Source of the DNA: Asterella californica
Lineage: Eukaryota; Streptophyta; Marchantiopsida; Marchantiales; Aytoniaceae
DNA length: 64,000 bases
NCBI GenBank assembly: GCA_036924285.1
Contig: JAYKYS010000012.1
Coordinates: forward strand, 7,254,001 to 7,318,000
Direction: 5' to 3'
Shown one piece after another: positions 22,101 through 31,763 of the stretch (the stretch's first letter is position 1; every line of letters begins with the position of its first letter). The notes under the pieces were generated by a model. That model had not been told where the DNA came from. It was given only the letters and a program-made list of their open reading frames with translations, and searched no databases. A program made the translations under genes and the position numbers.

Positions 22101-22912
22101 CCTCCTCCTCCACCTTTGTTCCTCCATTCTCGTAACTGCACCACGTTTATCTTGAGATCCGCAAGAGTATCGGTGATGCTCTTCAGCTCGGCATGAAAAT
22201 CAGAGGTGACAGTAGACATCGTTGTTGGGACAAACGGTCTTGGCACCACCGTTGGAGTAGGAGCTGACGTTGAAGCAATCACCAATTGTGATGGTGCAGG
22301 TGCGATCATTGTGGCTACACCAGGAGTCGGAGTTGACACCAGAGCAGCATGATGAGGTTGGATGATATCTCCTTCATCCAAACTCTCTTCCATATTTGTC
22401 GCAATCTTGATGGCCTCCGCTTTGGTTGCTGGCTTCTCGTACCTCACTTGGGTTCGAATTGAAGGCCTCAACCCTCCCACCAAGTTCTTGGTCAACACTG
22501 CTTCAATCCCCGCCATCGTTAACTCCACATTGTCTCCACTCTTCCGTAGGACCGTCCGAAACCGTTGCTCCAACTTATCCACCCTTTCGGCATATTGCCG
22601 AACTTTCTCGTCGTCCCGTTGCTTCAAATGAGTAAGCTCCACCATGAGCTTCTCATAACTCTCTTCTGGAAGAAATTCTTCGATGAGTGCATTACTCAAC
22701 GTCTCCCATGTGTCCTCAACTGCACCAGATGTCTTGCTCTTCACTCGGTCGTCATACCACGTAAGAGCAAAATCTTCTAAAAACTCTGGCAGTAACAACA
22801 CCCATTCTTCCTTCTTTCTCACGTTGTTTCTGATGCAACCCCTTTTGAAGTCTCGTACAAATGGTTCTACATCTTCATTGTCCTTCCCATGAAACACTGG
22901 TAACTTCCCCAT
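19094..22912 (-). CDS. Family A copy 2 gag - protease - RT - RNase H polyprotein
   Basis: A 1272-codon frame starting at ATG 22912 (MGKLPVFH). Domains in order: gag core (15-130); Thr/Pro linker; Gly/Asn-rich segment and zinc knuckle CWTCGGSHFQRNC (about 300, CX2CX3HX4C); aspartic protease with VDGGS near residue 505; acidic Ser-rich linker; reverse transcriptase with VCIDYKKLNAV and active-site FIDD near residue 900; RNase H from YTDASNVAIG (about 1046) and TDHKALKYIF; start of the integrase. Gag and pol are fused without a frameshift or stop in this family. The last 20 or so residues follow a single-base deletion and are not native. Reverse transcription and particle formation are the expected roles. 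Confidence 0.9.
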   Translation of the reverse strand: MGKLPVFHGKDNEDVEPFVRDFKRGCIRNNVRKKEEWVLLLPEFLEDFALTWYDDRVKSKTSGAVEDTWETLSNALIEEFLPEESYEKLMVELTHLKQRDDEKVRQYAERVDKLEQRFRTVLRKSGDNVELTMAGIEAVLTKNLVGGLRPSIRTQVRYEKPATKAEAIKIATNMEESLDEGDIIQPHHAALVSTPTPGVATMIAPAPSQLVIASTSAPTPTVVPRPFVPTTMSTVTSDFHAELKSITDTLADLKINVVQLREWRNKGGGGGQRGYDNNPNRGNQGNFGGNQGNFGGITCWTCGGSHFQRNCPNNGARGAEAVRMNVGGGNPLQGRDKGVATIDVVRDPIYEKGESSNSSHAPVELLAQERKRTRFSDEPVFMEESASRSTRSSNVSSTPREPRRKLGMADFTISSSQAGYDVVEDVGAQKANITVGQLIALNPSLRRELRGGLSSKRSKKKKPKSKTSKSVGVGVVDVHASEVCTRASKIEVRLNGHYVSDVLVDGGSAVNVISERLMKKLGMEPTRPASIVVGMANKQRVRPLGVLEKVVVSVMGVQTLMSFQVLKDSSYDLLLGMPWLRAVRTTDRWHKGYLRIGPRDHRVIVPLSGVGVVTSDSDRLTSDYWESDTEDDQSVSEVDTGDSYDQESLSEDEGFGRDESLHQLSAIDLLLRPAVEKDPDKEELSEAEIVRRLSTLKFGINVTQEEKSRFLDIFRKYIHVFAFSYKDLKEVTLETHRIELEEHARPVRQKQRRVNPTTAMMVKEEIDKLKEASFIYEVENSEWVSPIVIVKKKNGKLRVCIDYKKLNAVTKKDYYPLPFIDEILEEVSGHEWYSFGDGYSGYNQIKIAQEYQQLTTFTTPWGTFAFRVMPFGLCNAPATFQRFMNKVFEPFIGKFVQDFIDDFCVYGRKEDHFDHVIKVLQRLEQANASLNPEKCIFGCEEGLLLGHIISKNGIAVDPEKVKKIVDLPFPINLTKLRQFLGMVGYYRRFVFSFSNKAIALTMYMKKGVDFDLIVHDQKAKEAFEELKKALVTAPILAKPKWSKAFILYTDASNVAIGCTLSQLDGDGHDHPIAYASRQMVPAEKNYSVTEREGLAVIFGLKKFRHYLLGGKFSIVTDHKALKYIFNKLNAEGRIARWKILLTEYDYVIEDRPGKKHANADLLSRAYDDEGEEPFDDSFTDEHLMTITSIEEIPDEYKEIWSFLVDGSFPEGMHTRERNALIKRCKPYTMVEGILFHQGADGLLRRAVGQKEAFKLYTSFTTELFAEVTLLVR

Positions 22913-23125
22913 CTTGTAACTATTCTTTCTACCCTTCTAATTTTTGTGCAATAATTACTCGCTAAAAGAGTACGAACATCACCAATTCCATTCGCGAATA
23001 ATCTACCATAGGTAAAATGAAAGAAAATGGTTGTAACAACACCTCTTGTGCCATCTCTTCTCCCAAGGTAATCATGAGCCTGAGTCGCATCACCGCCTTC
23101 TCCACCATCCGAATGACGATCTCCA

Positions 23126-23602
23126 TCACAACTCAGCTGAGTCCTCTTTTGAAGTCGACAACTTCTCCGTCTCCGCTCTTTGAGTCTCGTCCAACTTCTC
23201 GACTACTGACGTAAGTAGGGTGGCCACATCTACGTACTTGTGTCCTCTGGATAGATCACCCACTCCACAACTTGGACAAGGATCTTCGCCTAGAAGATGA
23301 ATTGGCGCTGGTGACGATGGACCCACTCGAAGACTTAAATCAGTAAACTCCCGCTTCCCTTTAGCTCTCTCGGTTCTGATTCTAGTTGGACAATTCACTA
23401 CTTTGTGTCCCAACCCTCTACAGAAATAACACCACAAGTCAGTTTCTACTCTTCTCCTCGGAGATTCTACTTGAGGTTTAGTACTAGGGTTTTCAAAGTC
23501 GACGATAATCTCTCTCGAACTTTCTCCGACACTTACTATGACATCTAAACCTTGAGGAAGATTTCTAAGTCTAACTTTCCAATCTTTTAAATTTCCACTC
23601 AT
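23126..23602 (-). CDS. Family A copy 2 ORF2, zinc-knuckle protein upstream of gag
   Basis: Intact from the shared ATG (MSGNLKDW, 23600-23602) to the stop at 23126; an in-frame ATG 15 bases upstream (23617) also exists but is not conserved in copy 1. About 158 residues: a small N-terminal region with an RNLPQGLDVIVSVGESS stretch, the knuckle CYFCRGLGHKVVNC, a basic patch (RTERAKGKR), a CPSC pair, and a charged C-terminal helix. It ends about 210 bases before the gag ATG. I do not recognise it beyond the knuckle. It may be an RNA-binding accessory protein or a separated N-terminal part of gag. Confidence 0.65.
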   Translation of the reverse strand: MSGNLKDWKVRLRNLPQGLDVIVSVGESSREIIVDFENPSTKPQVESPRRRVETDLWCYFCRGLGHKVVNCPTRIRTERAKGKREFTDLSLRVGPSSPAPIHLLGEDPCPSCGVGDLSRGHKYVDVATLLTSVVEKLDETQRAETEKLSTSKEDSAEL

Positions 23603-23740
23603 GTTGCACATTCTCAACCATTAAGTGGACAAAATCTCATAGAGAAAAATAATTCTACATCACTTTCTTAACTCTTCCGAGCTTTATATTGGAAATCGTG
23701 TATTATACATGCTATACACGAAATAAAATCTAATCTAAAA

Positions 23741-24058
23741 TTAACTATCGAAGATATGATACTCCTCACCATCGTTTGTACTAATCACAACAGACATCTT
23801 GAACTCACTCTTGTAAAAATCCAACTCTACTTCACCAGGAGCATTCGTGGCCTCCACAGTGAATGATGCTTTAAACTCGGCTTTCTTCAAATCTGTGCCA
23901 ATGGTCGCGGAAGCTTCTTCGTATAGGGTAAAGAGTGCACCCCAAGTGCTATAGATGCGGGTTCGTAACTCATCTATACTCAACTTGGGCTTCTCCGTCT
24001 CTGTTCGAACTCCTAAACGTCTCTTCTTCCACCTCGTCATTCGAACAGGATTCTCCAT
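23741..24058 (-). CDS. Family A copy 2 ORF1, unknown small protein
   Basis: An intact 105-codon ATG frame, homologous and equal in length to 11461-11778 of copy 1. The basic N-terminus (MTRWKKRR), the central STWGALFTLYEEAS and the acidic tail are all kept. It is in a different frame from ORF2, with 123 bases between. No domain recognised. Confidence 0.6.
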   Translation of the reverse strand: MENPVRMTRWKKRRLGVRTETEKPKLSIDELRTRIYSTWGALFTLYEEASATIGTDLKKAEFKASFTVEATNAPGEVELDFYKSEFKMSVVISTNDGEEYHIFDS

Positions 24059-24213
24059 GAAGTATCTTCAAGACCTCCTTGTATGCCGAAACGTGTATCT
24101 CTTAGTTGGTAAGAGATCTCTCCAAGATTTTTGTTATCTCCAGTACCTCAACCTCCAAGCTACTAAATCATGAAGTTTCAACAGAAACTTCCCTAATCAG
24201 AAGAGATGGTGAT

Positions 24214-24630
24214 GACTGTACAAATTTTCAGAGAACTGAAATTTGTATATTTTCACTTCCCTCGTGGTTGTCAACCCCCTCCACTTTGAAAAATTCTTTC
24301 TCCCTCTTCAGACCTCATCTTCTCATGATTTCTTTTGTCATGGATAGCTTATCAGCCACTCTAAAACACTGGGAAGTTTCTCAGGAAAATAAAATTCACA
24401 GAAAATCTGACAATGACTGTAAATTTTTTTCAGATAACAGAATTCCTCAACTCTCACGAATAGACCCCCTCAACTTTGAAAATTCATTGCTCCCTCTCTA
24501 GACCACCTTTTTCTATGATTTCTTTTGTCTTAGATAGGTTATCAGCCAATCTAAAACACTGGAAAGTATCACAAGAAAATAAAATTCACAGAAAAGTTGA
24601 CAGCGACTGTACAAATTTTCCAGAGAGCAG
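24214..24630 (-). repeat. Imperfect ~190-bp tandem repeats in family A leader, copy 2
   Basis: Anchors gactgta...aaattt recur near 24214, 24414 and 24604, and ctaaaacactgg near 24361 and 24550. This is the same array as at 11934-12350, so it predates both insertions and belongs to the family. Confidence 0.75.
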
Positions 24631-24924
24631 AATTTCTAAACTCACAAATTTATCTCCTCTAATAACTTTTCTCTCCTCCTTTCTCTACAACTCTTGTTGC
24701 ACACTCTTTCAACTCTCCTCAAATCTTTTCTAACTGAACAAGATGTAAAGAATGACTTCGAATGCGTCATATATGACTACGAGATACACGAAAGGTTCTA
24801 ACGTTGCTAACATCGCGTTAGCTCTCTCTCCTCCCAACGTTCTCTCCATGTGCTCTCTCATAATCTCCTTTTGTCGAATATAGAACTGAACTCTAAACAT
24901 CGTTCAACGATCCCTTCAAGTGAG

Positions 24925-24942
24925 GTCCCGGCAACGGAACCA
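24925..24942 (-). other. Family A copy 2 primer-binding site
   Basis: The minus strand reads tggttccgttgccgggac, five bases inside the LTR end. It begins TGG as required to pair with a tRNA CCA end and shares CCGTTGCCGGG with the Asp-tRNA primer site of plant Athila/Tat elements. The exact tRNA is not settled. Confidence 0.7.
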
Positions 24943-24946
24943 AAAA

Positions 24947-25862
24947 TGTAAACCCTCCGCGGTCCTATCGATCCAATACCCCCCCCTGATCTCTCAACCT
25001 CCACGATCGTCATCCACGAATCTGCAACATGTCGGGTCTGTCTCTCACTCAGGGGTCACCTCTGATGGCTTTGATGGAAGCACACCATGAACTTGAAGGG
25101 AGAATGCCGAGTTCACTCATTCATACACCCACAAACTTATCAACTAAAAATCTCCTTAAACACATCAACTAAAATCCTCCATTCTAACGACGTCTCTCAA
25201 GTTCTCACATGCTAAAAATATCCCACACTCTTTATATTACTCAAGTTGTCATTACGACAATGTGAAAACAAGGATGAGGAGCTCTTCTCTACTCCTCTAT
25301 TTATACATTCTAGGTTTTTACTTTGGTACCCTCGGTAACTCAGCCGTAACTACTTTTACCGGGTTTTACTAAGATATTACTTAAGGTAAAAGCATTGATC
25401 ACATGGGCTTTTTACCTTTTCACATGGACTTATTCTTTCAAAGTCAACAACTTCTAGAAGGATTCTGGAATATTCTCAAGGAATTTCGAATTTCCACCCC
25501 CCCTCTACACTAGGACCCACTAAAAAGGAAACATGTGGAATCTCTTCTTGTTTTTAATGCCCACAAAGTCCACAACTTTAATCCAACCACTAATATCAAG
25601 TCAAAAAGGAGATAAGGGATACTTTCCACCTCCTTTCTACCTTTTAGACAAGATGACAAGATAGTAGTGCTCACTCTTTAGCAAATATCTGAATTCTGTC
25701 AAAAGTACAGCTAAGTTTAACCATAACTAACTTTTAGATAGTCATGACTAACTTGATACATCCTTAAAGTACTTTGGCAGCCAATAAACATTCTCAACAC
25801 TTAGTTATAACTAAACACCTTACTAATAGACAAACTTCCTATGTGTAACATACGTCGTTACA
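24947..25862 (-). repeat. Family A copy 2, 5' LTR
   Basis: 916 bp, TG...CA, TATA box TATAAATA as the complement of 25298-25305. The right flank gtcc is the target duplication. Confidence 0.92.
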
Positions 25863-25866
25863 GTCC

Positions 25867-26150
25867 AGACGTTAACAACCTAGGACACAAGTGAAGAGCT
25901 TTTGGATCGAATCAGGCAAGCATTGTTAGATGATCATCAGGCTCAACGTTGGACCAGCCAACAAGAGAGAGATCCATTGGTACGTAATCTCTCATTTCGC
26001 AATGGCTTTAGGTTTTATAAGCAAATCAAGGTCTATGTTCCAGCTGGATCTCTACGGACACTAGTCATGCAAGAATGTCATGATTGTAAACTGGCTGGAC
26101 ATGGAGGGCAGAATAGAACGTTGCAACGAGTTAAAGAGCAGTTCTACTAG
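25867..26150 (+). pseudogene. Family B (+) integrase zinc-binding domain
   Basis: It resumes the B pol frame after the A copy 2 insert. A TAG at 25881-25883 stands where the minus copy has CAA (LTTQDTSEE). The region then holds the first part of the HHCC domain (HDCKLAGHGGQNRTLQRV). It ends at TAG 26148-26150, where the minus copy has TGG (FYWPSM). Both stops are single transitions. Confidence 0.85.
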
Positions 26151-26156
26151 CCGTCC

Positions 26157-26951
26157 ATGTTGGAGGATGTTGTCAAGTATGTGCAGACTTGCTTGACATG
26201 TCAACAACAACGAACGGAGCGAAGGAGACCTGTAGGGTTACTGAGGTCATTGCCAATACCTGATGGACCTTGGGAGAGCATAAGTATGGACTTATGCAAA
26301 AGTCTACCCGAATCAAGAGATTTTGATGCTCTGTTAGTTGTTATAGATCGTTTCAGTAAGCAAGCTCACCTTATCCCTTGTAGGGAAACAGTGACGTCAA
26401 GAGGTGCTGTTGAACTGTTTATAGGATATGTTTTTAAGTATCATGGAATGCCTAAAGACATTGTTTCAGATCTGGATAGGAGGTTTGTAGTTGAGTTTTG
26501 GAAGGGTTTGTTTCGAAAGCTCAGAACTACCCTCAAGTTCAGTTCCTCTTATCATCCTGAAACTGATGGTCAGACGGAGAGAACTATACAGATAGTGGAG
26601 CAAGGGTTGAGAAACTATATCATGCGAGATCAGAGTGATTGGAGCGAGCACTTGGACTTGGTGGAGTTTACATATAACAACACCAAGCACTCGAGTACAG
26701 GATTTAAACCATTTGAAGTGGTTTATCGGGGCTCTCATGCACCTTGGACTCCTATAGCTTTAGCTACCAAGGGGCATGAAAACACAGGAAGGTCAAACCA
26801 GGATCCTCCAGATCTAGAGACTTTCATACGTGTTCAGGGTACTGTGTTTCAAGAAGCCAAGAAACACATGGAGAAGGCGCAACAACGGTATGCCAAGTAT
26901 GCAAACCGTGGTAGGCAAGACGTACAGTTCGAAGAAGGGCAGAGAGTTTAG
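26157..26951 (+). pseudogene. Family B (+) integrase catalytic core
   Basis: It starts with the CXXC half of the zinc domain (CLTCQQQ) and carries the complete DDE core: SMDLC (first Asp), SDLDRRF (second Asp, near residue 106) and DGQTERT (Glu near residue 140), a D,D-35-E spacing as expected. All catalytic residues remain. It ends at TAG 26949-26951 for TGG (RVWLRTKN in the minus copy). Confidence 0.88.
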
Positions 26952-27398
26952 TTGAGAACCAAAAACTTCAGAATCCCAGCAGGAGTAGACTTAGCCAAGA
27001 AGCTTCTTCTAAAGTGGGCAGGACCGTTCCTGATCGAGAAGAAGTTAGGTCCTGTGACCTATAAGTTACGTTTTCCGGCTAATATGAAGCACTATCACCC
27101 CATCATTCATGTTTCTAACTTGAAAATGTTCCGTGAAGAACTAGAATCGTTGCTAGGAAGATATCAGAAATGGCATCCAGTGTTAGAAGCATTACCAAGA
27201 GCTGATGATCTTGAGTTGATTGAGATAGTAGATCATCGAGCATCACCGAATCCAGATGGAGCTGGAGAACCCGTTACTCAATACCTATGTCGTTGGACAG
27301 GTAGAGTTCCGGGATTGGTAAGTGAAGCTTGGGAGTACCTAGATGATCTAGCATTGTACAAGTTTCAAGAACCACTACGTAGATATTTTGTGAGATGA
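26952..27398 (+). pseudogene. Family B (+) integrase C-terminal region and chromodomain
   Basis: The GPFLIEKKLGPVTYKLRFP segment is the GPF/Y module before the chromodomain. The chromodomain (27196-27395) has YLCRWTGR and EAWEYLDDL. In chromoviruses this domain directs integration to heterochromatin by binding methylated histone H3. The frame ends at TGA 27396-27398, a CGA in the fragment at about 3658. Confidence 0.87.
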
Positions 27399-27819
27399 CA
27401 ATCTGCAGTGGTCTCTTCCAGCTAAGCGGTGGATTGAATCGAGTCAGGAGAGTCATGCAAAGGGCTCTTCAAGGACACTGGAACCGAGTAGATTTGGCAA
27501 TCTGCTCGTCTAAATATGGAGTTGTGGTCTGCTGACTTCTTATGACTGTCGGATGCCAATCAGGTTTAGGCTGATGCTACTATGGTGTATCATAGTAAAG
27601 AGGTGGATAAAAGAAAACTGACGAGTTCACCACCTGGAAGCTAAGGTTTTGTCTCACCTGAAAGCTTCAAAAAATGCTCGGTAATGGAGCATAGCTCTGA
27701 GAAAGAGCTTACCCTGGATGGGGTAGTGTTTCTCTAGATTTGACGAAGTGTTGTTCCTAATGTGGTATTGCAGGTACCGCAATTCAATGGAAGAACTGCT
27801 TTTTCTTGGTTGGGGCGAT
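27399..27819 (+). other. Family B (+) 3' untranslated region and polypurine tract
   Basis: No ORF of note. It is near-identical to 3688-4081. The end, ggttggggcgat before TGTAACG, is the polypurine tract. Confidence 0.75.
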
Positions 27820-28765
27820 TGTAACGCCGTTTACTTAATATAACCGGACTTGACTGGGCAGTGATTATAAAACACGTGGCGGCTACAAGGAAACGGCGAA
27901 GGCTCAAGGAGAAAGGTTAAATGGGTTCGCGAACCCTAGAACCGGGCTTTTTACCATTTTTCACTGTACGCGCACCAGAGAGCAAGCCAGAGAGCAAGAA
28001 ACTGAGACTACACTGAGAGCTTATCGCAGAGAGGTGCAGAGTGGAAATTTCACCGGGACTAAGCTGAGTGCAGGCTGTGAGTAAATAGTTGTAGACTAAG
28101 GGGACCAGCGGGATTCTAGCCTTGGTCTAACCTTCAATTTGAGATCTAGTCTATTGAGTGGAAGATTACAACGTTTAGAGTGAAGAGTCCTGAAGAGATA
28201 GCGTTCTGGAGTGAAATTATCAGGAGATTTGCAGAGCAGTGAAGAATTGCCGGCCTAAGAGCTCTTCGAGATCTTGTTAGCAAGAAAACACCATGTAATG
28301 TATATGAGCCCGTGATTTGCTTTATTATATGATAAGCAAGCTTGGATTGAGTGCCAAAGTTGGATTGAAGCGTCTGGTGTGGAGTTGACTCTATTTCGGT
28401 GTGCCTTCCTACTTCCTAGCATCCACTAGGCTTCCTAGTCTTGGCTGTGGCTCTTCAGGGCTTACTGCGTTCCGACTTGATCATCAGTAGCGGAAGCGCT
28501 GCCCAAATTCTATCCAACCTAGGCCCAGAATACTTTCCATTGCGTTCTGAAACCTGAGATTAGTACCAGAGACCTGCCAAAGACTAGTTGGTTACTCTAA
28601 ACCCGTCCGACAGTTATCAAATCCTTGGTGTTTATTAGCGGAATGTTTAACGAACTGGATCTGGAGACACAAATATAGTACAAAGTCTTCAAGGAGGTTC
28701 ACGTTCGGTGATTCATTGGCTAGAGACGGACAGCTCAATTTCGTGATCTGCGGTCGAACGTTACA
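27820..28765 (+). repeat. Family B (+) 3' LTR
   Basis: 946 bp, TGTAACGCCG to CGAACGTTACA. It contains the uninterrupted target of A copy 1 (cctaggcccagaat at about 28517-28530) and only one 19-bp unit where the 5' LTR has three. It is followed by gtta and a C' LTR, with no clear target duplication for B. Confidence 0.9.
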
Positions 28766-28769
28766 GTTA

Positions 28770-30094
28770 TGTCGAGTTGAGAGTTTTCCTGGGAAGGGCA
28801 GAACCTTCTGGCTGTGATACGATCTTGAAGGCTGTGTTCAGTCTACTCAGGGAAGCGTTGGGCTTCAGGCTATGGTTGCTTACTACAGAGGTAGGCTTCA
28901 GATCAAAAGGGAACAGTATAAACACTCACTCAGGTCGAATGGACCCTCCAGTATGTTCAGGAAGTGAAAATCAGGTTAGACTAGCAGTAATAAGGTCAGA
29001 CTGCGAACTTTAACAGTCTAGAATCAGAAACATACGATGGTTCAGACTTCAGAACTTCTCCTACATGTAAATGAGGCCCTATTGACCATACACACGAAGT
29101 TTCAGCTTGAGATCAAATCAGAGTGTCGAGATATGGGCAAAAACGTTCTGAGCAGAGAAATTACGGCAATTTCTGGTACCCAGACAGCTATTTCGACCTA
29201 GAACAGAGAATTGGCTCGATCACTTTCGGAGATTCTTACAGGATTTGCAGTACACAGCTTGTTGAACACTCCTGTGAAGTTGGGCCTCCTGATTGTACAT
29301 AGAACTCCAGATCTCGCTCTCTGAAGTTGATGCTCTAGATTGAGAGCTTTTCGGACCACCTCTGCTTCAGCGGTCGCCCTGAATTACTCACAGACTCAAT
29401 TGACATGAAAATTTAGGGACAGTCGTAGCCCTACTGACAGTGAACGTGACCACGAAGGTTTGAAGCGATTTTCTCAAATCTACTGCGATTGACACCGAAA
29501 ACCCCAAAATCAACAGAAGTGCTACAATTCTACACAAATCGAACTTCAATCAGCCATAACTCCTTCTTTATTGCTCCAAATCGATCAAACATTTCGTTGA
29601 CAGTGCTTGGCACGACGAACCCTATCTCCCTGTGCTCTCAGATTTCGAAGTCCCCTCACCAAATGCTCGAACTCCTCTTAAGACCCCTACTACTAAGTTT
29701 AGCAGTACACAAAGACAAAATTCGACTAATGGGAGTTCATAGCTTCACTCCCCTTTCCTTTTGTGTCCCAAACCACGTGGTGACTTGATTTTGCACATAG
29801 GCTACCACGTCAAGCCCCTAAAGTGTCAGCGTAGACCCTAAACTACATGCGAAGACATGTAAAACGACGCGTAATACCGAAAGAGAACCTAACCTCGCTA
29901 GGAAGCATGCATGGGCGACACGTAATTACAACCCATGAGCTTATCTCCATCTACATGGTAATCAACCTACTAAGACTCAAAATATATAACATCCTCCAGT
30001 GTCGACTTCTCTGAGGTCCTAACTTCACTCAGAGAGACTAATGCTTGACAGAGAGGTGAATTATTTACAATGTAAAATGATTCACATCACGACA
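28770..30094 (-). repeat. Lone C' LTR, minus orientation
   Basis: 1325 bp from TGTCGAG to CACGACA on the plus strand. It is the inverted counterpart of 2049-3374. Neither the family's primer site (expected below 28770) nor its polypurine tract (expected above 30094) is beside it. The 4-bp flanks (gtta and tcat) do not match, so it is either a rearranged solo LTR or marks a breakpoint. Short open frames inside are not conserved as protein. Confidence 0.85.
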
Positions 30095-30104
30095 TCATAC
30101 CAAC

Positions 30105-31083
30105 TGTAACGTTCGACCGCAGATCTCGAAACAGATTCCTTTATCTCTAACCAATGAATTGCCGAACGTGAACCTCCCTGGAGACCTGTATATACTTATT
30201 TGTGTCTCGAGATCCAGTTCGTTAAACTATCCGCTAATAAGCACGGAGGATTTAATAACTGTTGAACGGGTTTCGAATAACCAACTAGTCTTTTGTAGGT
30301 CTCTGGTCAATCTTAGGTTACTAAATACAGGTGGAACTATTCTAGACCTGGGTTGCATAAAATTTGGGCAGCGCTTCCGCTACCGGTGATCAAGTCGAAA
30401 CGCCAGGACCCACAAGGAGCAACAGCCAAGACTAGGAGACCTAGTAGATGCTAGGAAGTAGGAAGGCAAAGCAATTACACCGAAATAAAGTCAACACGAC
30501 ACCAGATGCGCCCAACTCAGTTTTGGCACACAACTCAATCCTACTTATCAGAATGGAGAAAGTCACGGGCTCATATACATTACATGGCATTACTTGCTGA
30601 CAAGGTCAAGCAGCGCTCTTGGACCGGCAATTCTTCACTACTCAGCAACTCTGCTGTGATAAATTAACTCCAGAACTAAGACTTCACCAGAGAACCTAAT
30701 TTCACTCTGAACGCCTTGATTTCTGTTACTCAACAGATCAGACCCCAAGTCAGCAATCTAATCAACACCATATCATTCTTGTTGATCATAAGTCGGCTCT
30801 CAAGGTCTACTCTTCAAATCTGCTCTCCAAGGAGCTCGATGTGCATTCAGTTCTAGCTCCTGATTTCTGACCTCAAAGGCAATATACACTACACTGAAAA
30901 ATACAGTCTCCTCCCTCACCACCAAGAGTGCTCTCTCCAAGACTGAAAAATGAGAATGGCTCATTTAGGGTTCGCGACCCTCTTTATCTGGTCTCCTTGA
31001 GTTTGCCTTGTGACCATGCAGCTGCCACTTTTTGGTTAATCATTGCCCGAATGACATCTGGTTGAAAAGCAAAAGGTGTTACA
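30105..31083 (-). repeat. Family B (-) LTR
   Basis: 979 bp, the reverse complement of the B LTR. Beyond its minus-strand end, the bases gttggtatga (complement of 30095-30104) match the start of the B primer-binding region (gttggtatca). Internal sequence therefore touches it on both sides, as in a tandem array. It is more diverged from the plus-copy LTRs than those are from each other. Confidence 0.85.
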
Positions 31084-31484
31084 ATCACCCCAACTAACAA
31101 AACGCAGTTCTTCCACTGAACTGCCGTTATTGCAATACCACATTAAGAACAACACTTCCTCAAATCCAGAGGAACAGTACGCCATCCATGGTAAGATTAA
31201 ACCCTTTCTTAGAGCTATGCTCCATTACCGAGCATTTGTTGAAGCTTTCGGATGAGACAGAACCTTAGCTTCCAGGTGGTGAACTCGGCAGTTTTCTTTT
31301 ATCCACCTCCTTACTATGATACATCACATTAGCGTCAGCCTAAACCTGATTGACATCCGACATCCATAAGCAGTCAGCAGACCACAACTCCACCTTTAGA
31401 CGAGCAGATTGGTCAGATCTACTCGTTTCCAGTGTCCTTGAAGGACCCTTTGCATGACTCTTCTGACTCGATTCAATCCACCGC
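31084..31484 (-). other. Family B (-) 3' untranslated region and polypurine tract
   Basis: The complement of the 27399-27819 region. The polypurine tract ttagttggggtgat is the complement of 31084-31097. Confidence 0.7.
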
Positions 31485-31760
31485 TTAGCTGGAAGAAAAC
31501 ACTGCGGACTGTCCTCTCACAAAGTATCTACGCAGTGGTTCCTGGAACTTGTACAATGCTAGATCATCTAGGTACTCCCAAGCTTCACTTACCAATCCCG
31601 GAACTCTACCTATCCAACGACATAGGTATTGAGTAACGGGTTCTCCAGCTCCATCTGGATTCGGTGATGCTCGATGATCTACTATCTCAATCAACTCAAG
31701 ATCATCAGCTCTTGGTAATGCTTCTAACACTGGATGCCATTTTTGATATCTTCCAGGCAA
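31485..31760 (-). pseudogene. Family B (-) chromodomain
   Basis: It carries the chromodomain with YLCRWIGR and EAWEYLDDL, in frame with integrase but cut from it by a TAA (31764-31766) that replaces GAA. It ends after SSS, the natural end, since the CGA/GGA codon before QSAV is still sense here. Confidence 0.82.
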
Positions 31761-31763
31761 CGA

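Larger units (their letters stand above)
17101..25862 (-). mobile_element. Family A Ty3/gypsy element, copy 2
   Basis: LTRs of 913 bp (17101-18013) and 916 bp (24947-25862) with TG...CA ends. The target duplication gtcc is at 17097-17100 and 25863-25866. It sits in the B(+) pol gene; removing it and one gtcc restores the B reading frame through VQTLTT. It has the same gene order as copy 1 but is better preserved: gag through RNase H is one 1272-codon frame. A single-base deletion near 19146 and one stop near 18948 damage the integrase. Confidence 0.93.
4082..28765 (+). mobile_element. Family B chromovirus (Ty3/gypsy), plus copy, interrupted twice
   Basis: Order on the plus strand: 5' LTR (4082-4819 and 13589-13827), initiator-Met primer site (13830), gag, zinc knuckle, protease, reverse transcriptase, RNase H, integrase, chromodomain, polypurine tract, 3' LTR (27820-28765). 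Two minus-strand family A elements sit inside it, one in the 5' LTR and one between RNase H and integrase, each with a 4-bp target duplication. All coding parts share one frame once the inserts are removed, but the frame is broken by at least nine stop codons. The copy is therefore dead. The chromodomain and PBS place it with chromoviruses. Confidence 0.92.

Noticed and set aside
28777..29013. 78-codon open frame in the C' LTR and its relatives near 3176-3508 and 60750
   Set aside because: The reading frame is not kept among the four C-type LTRs; only the DNA is conserved.
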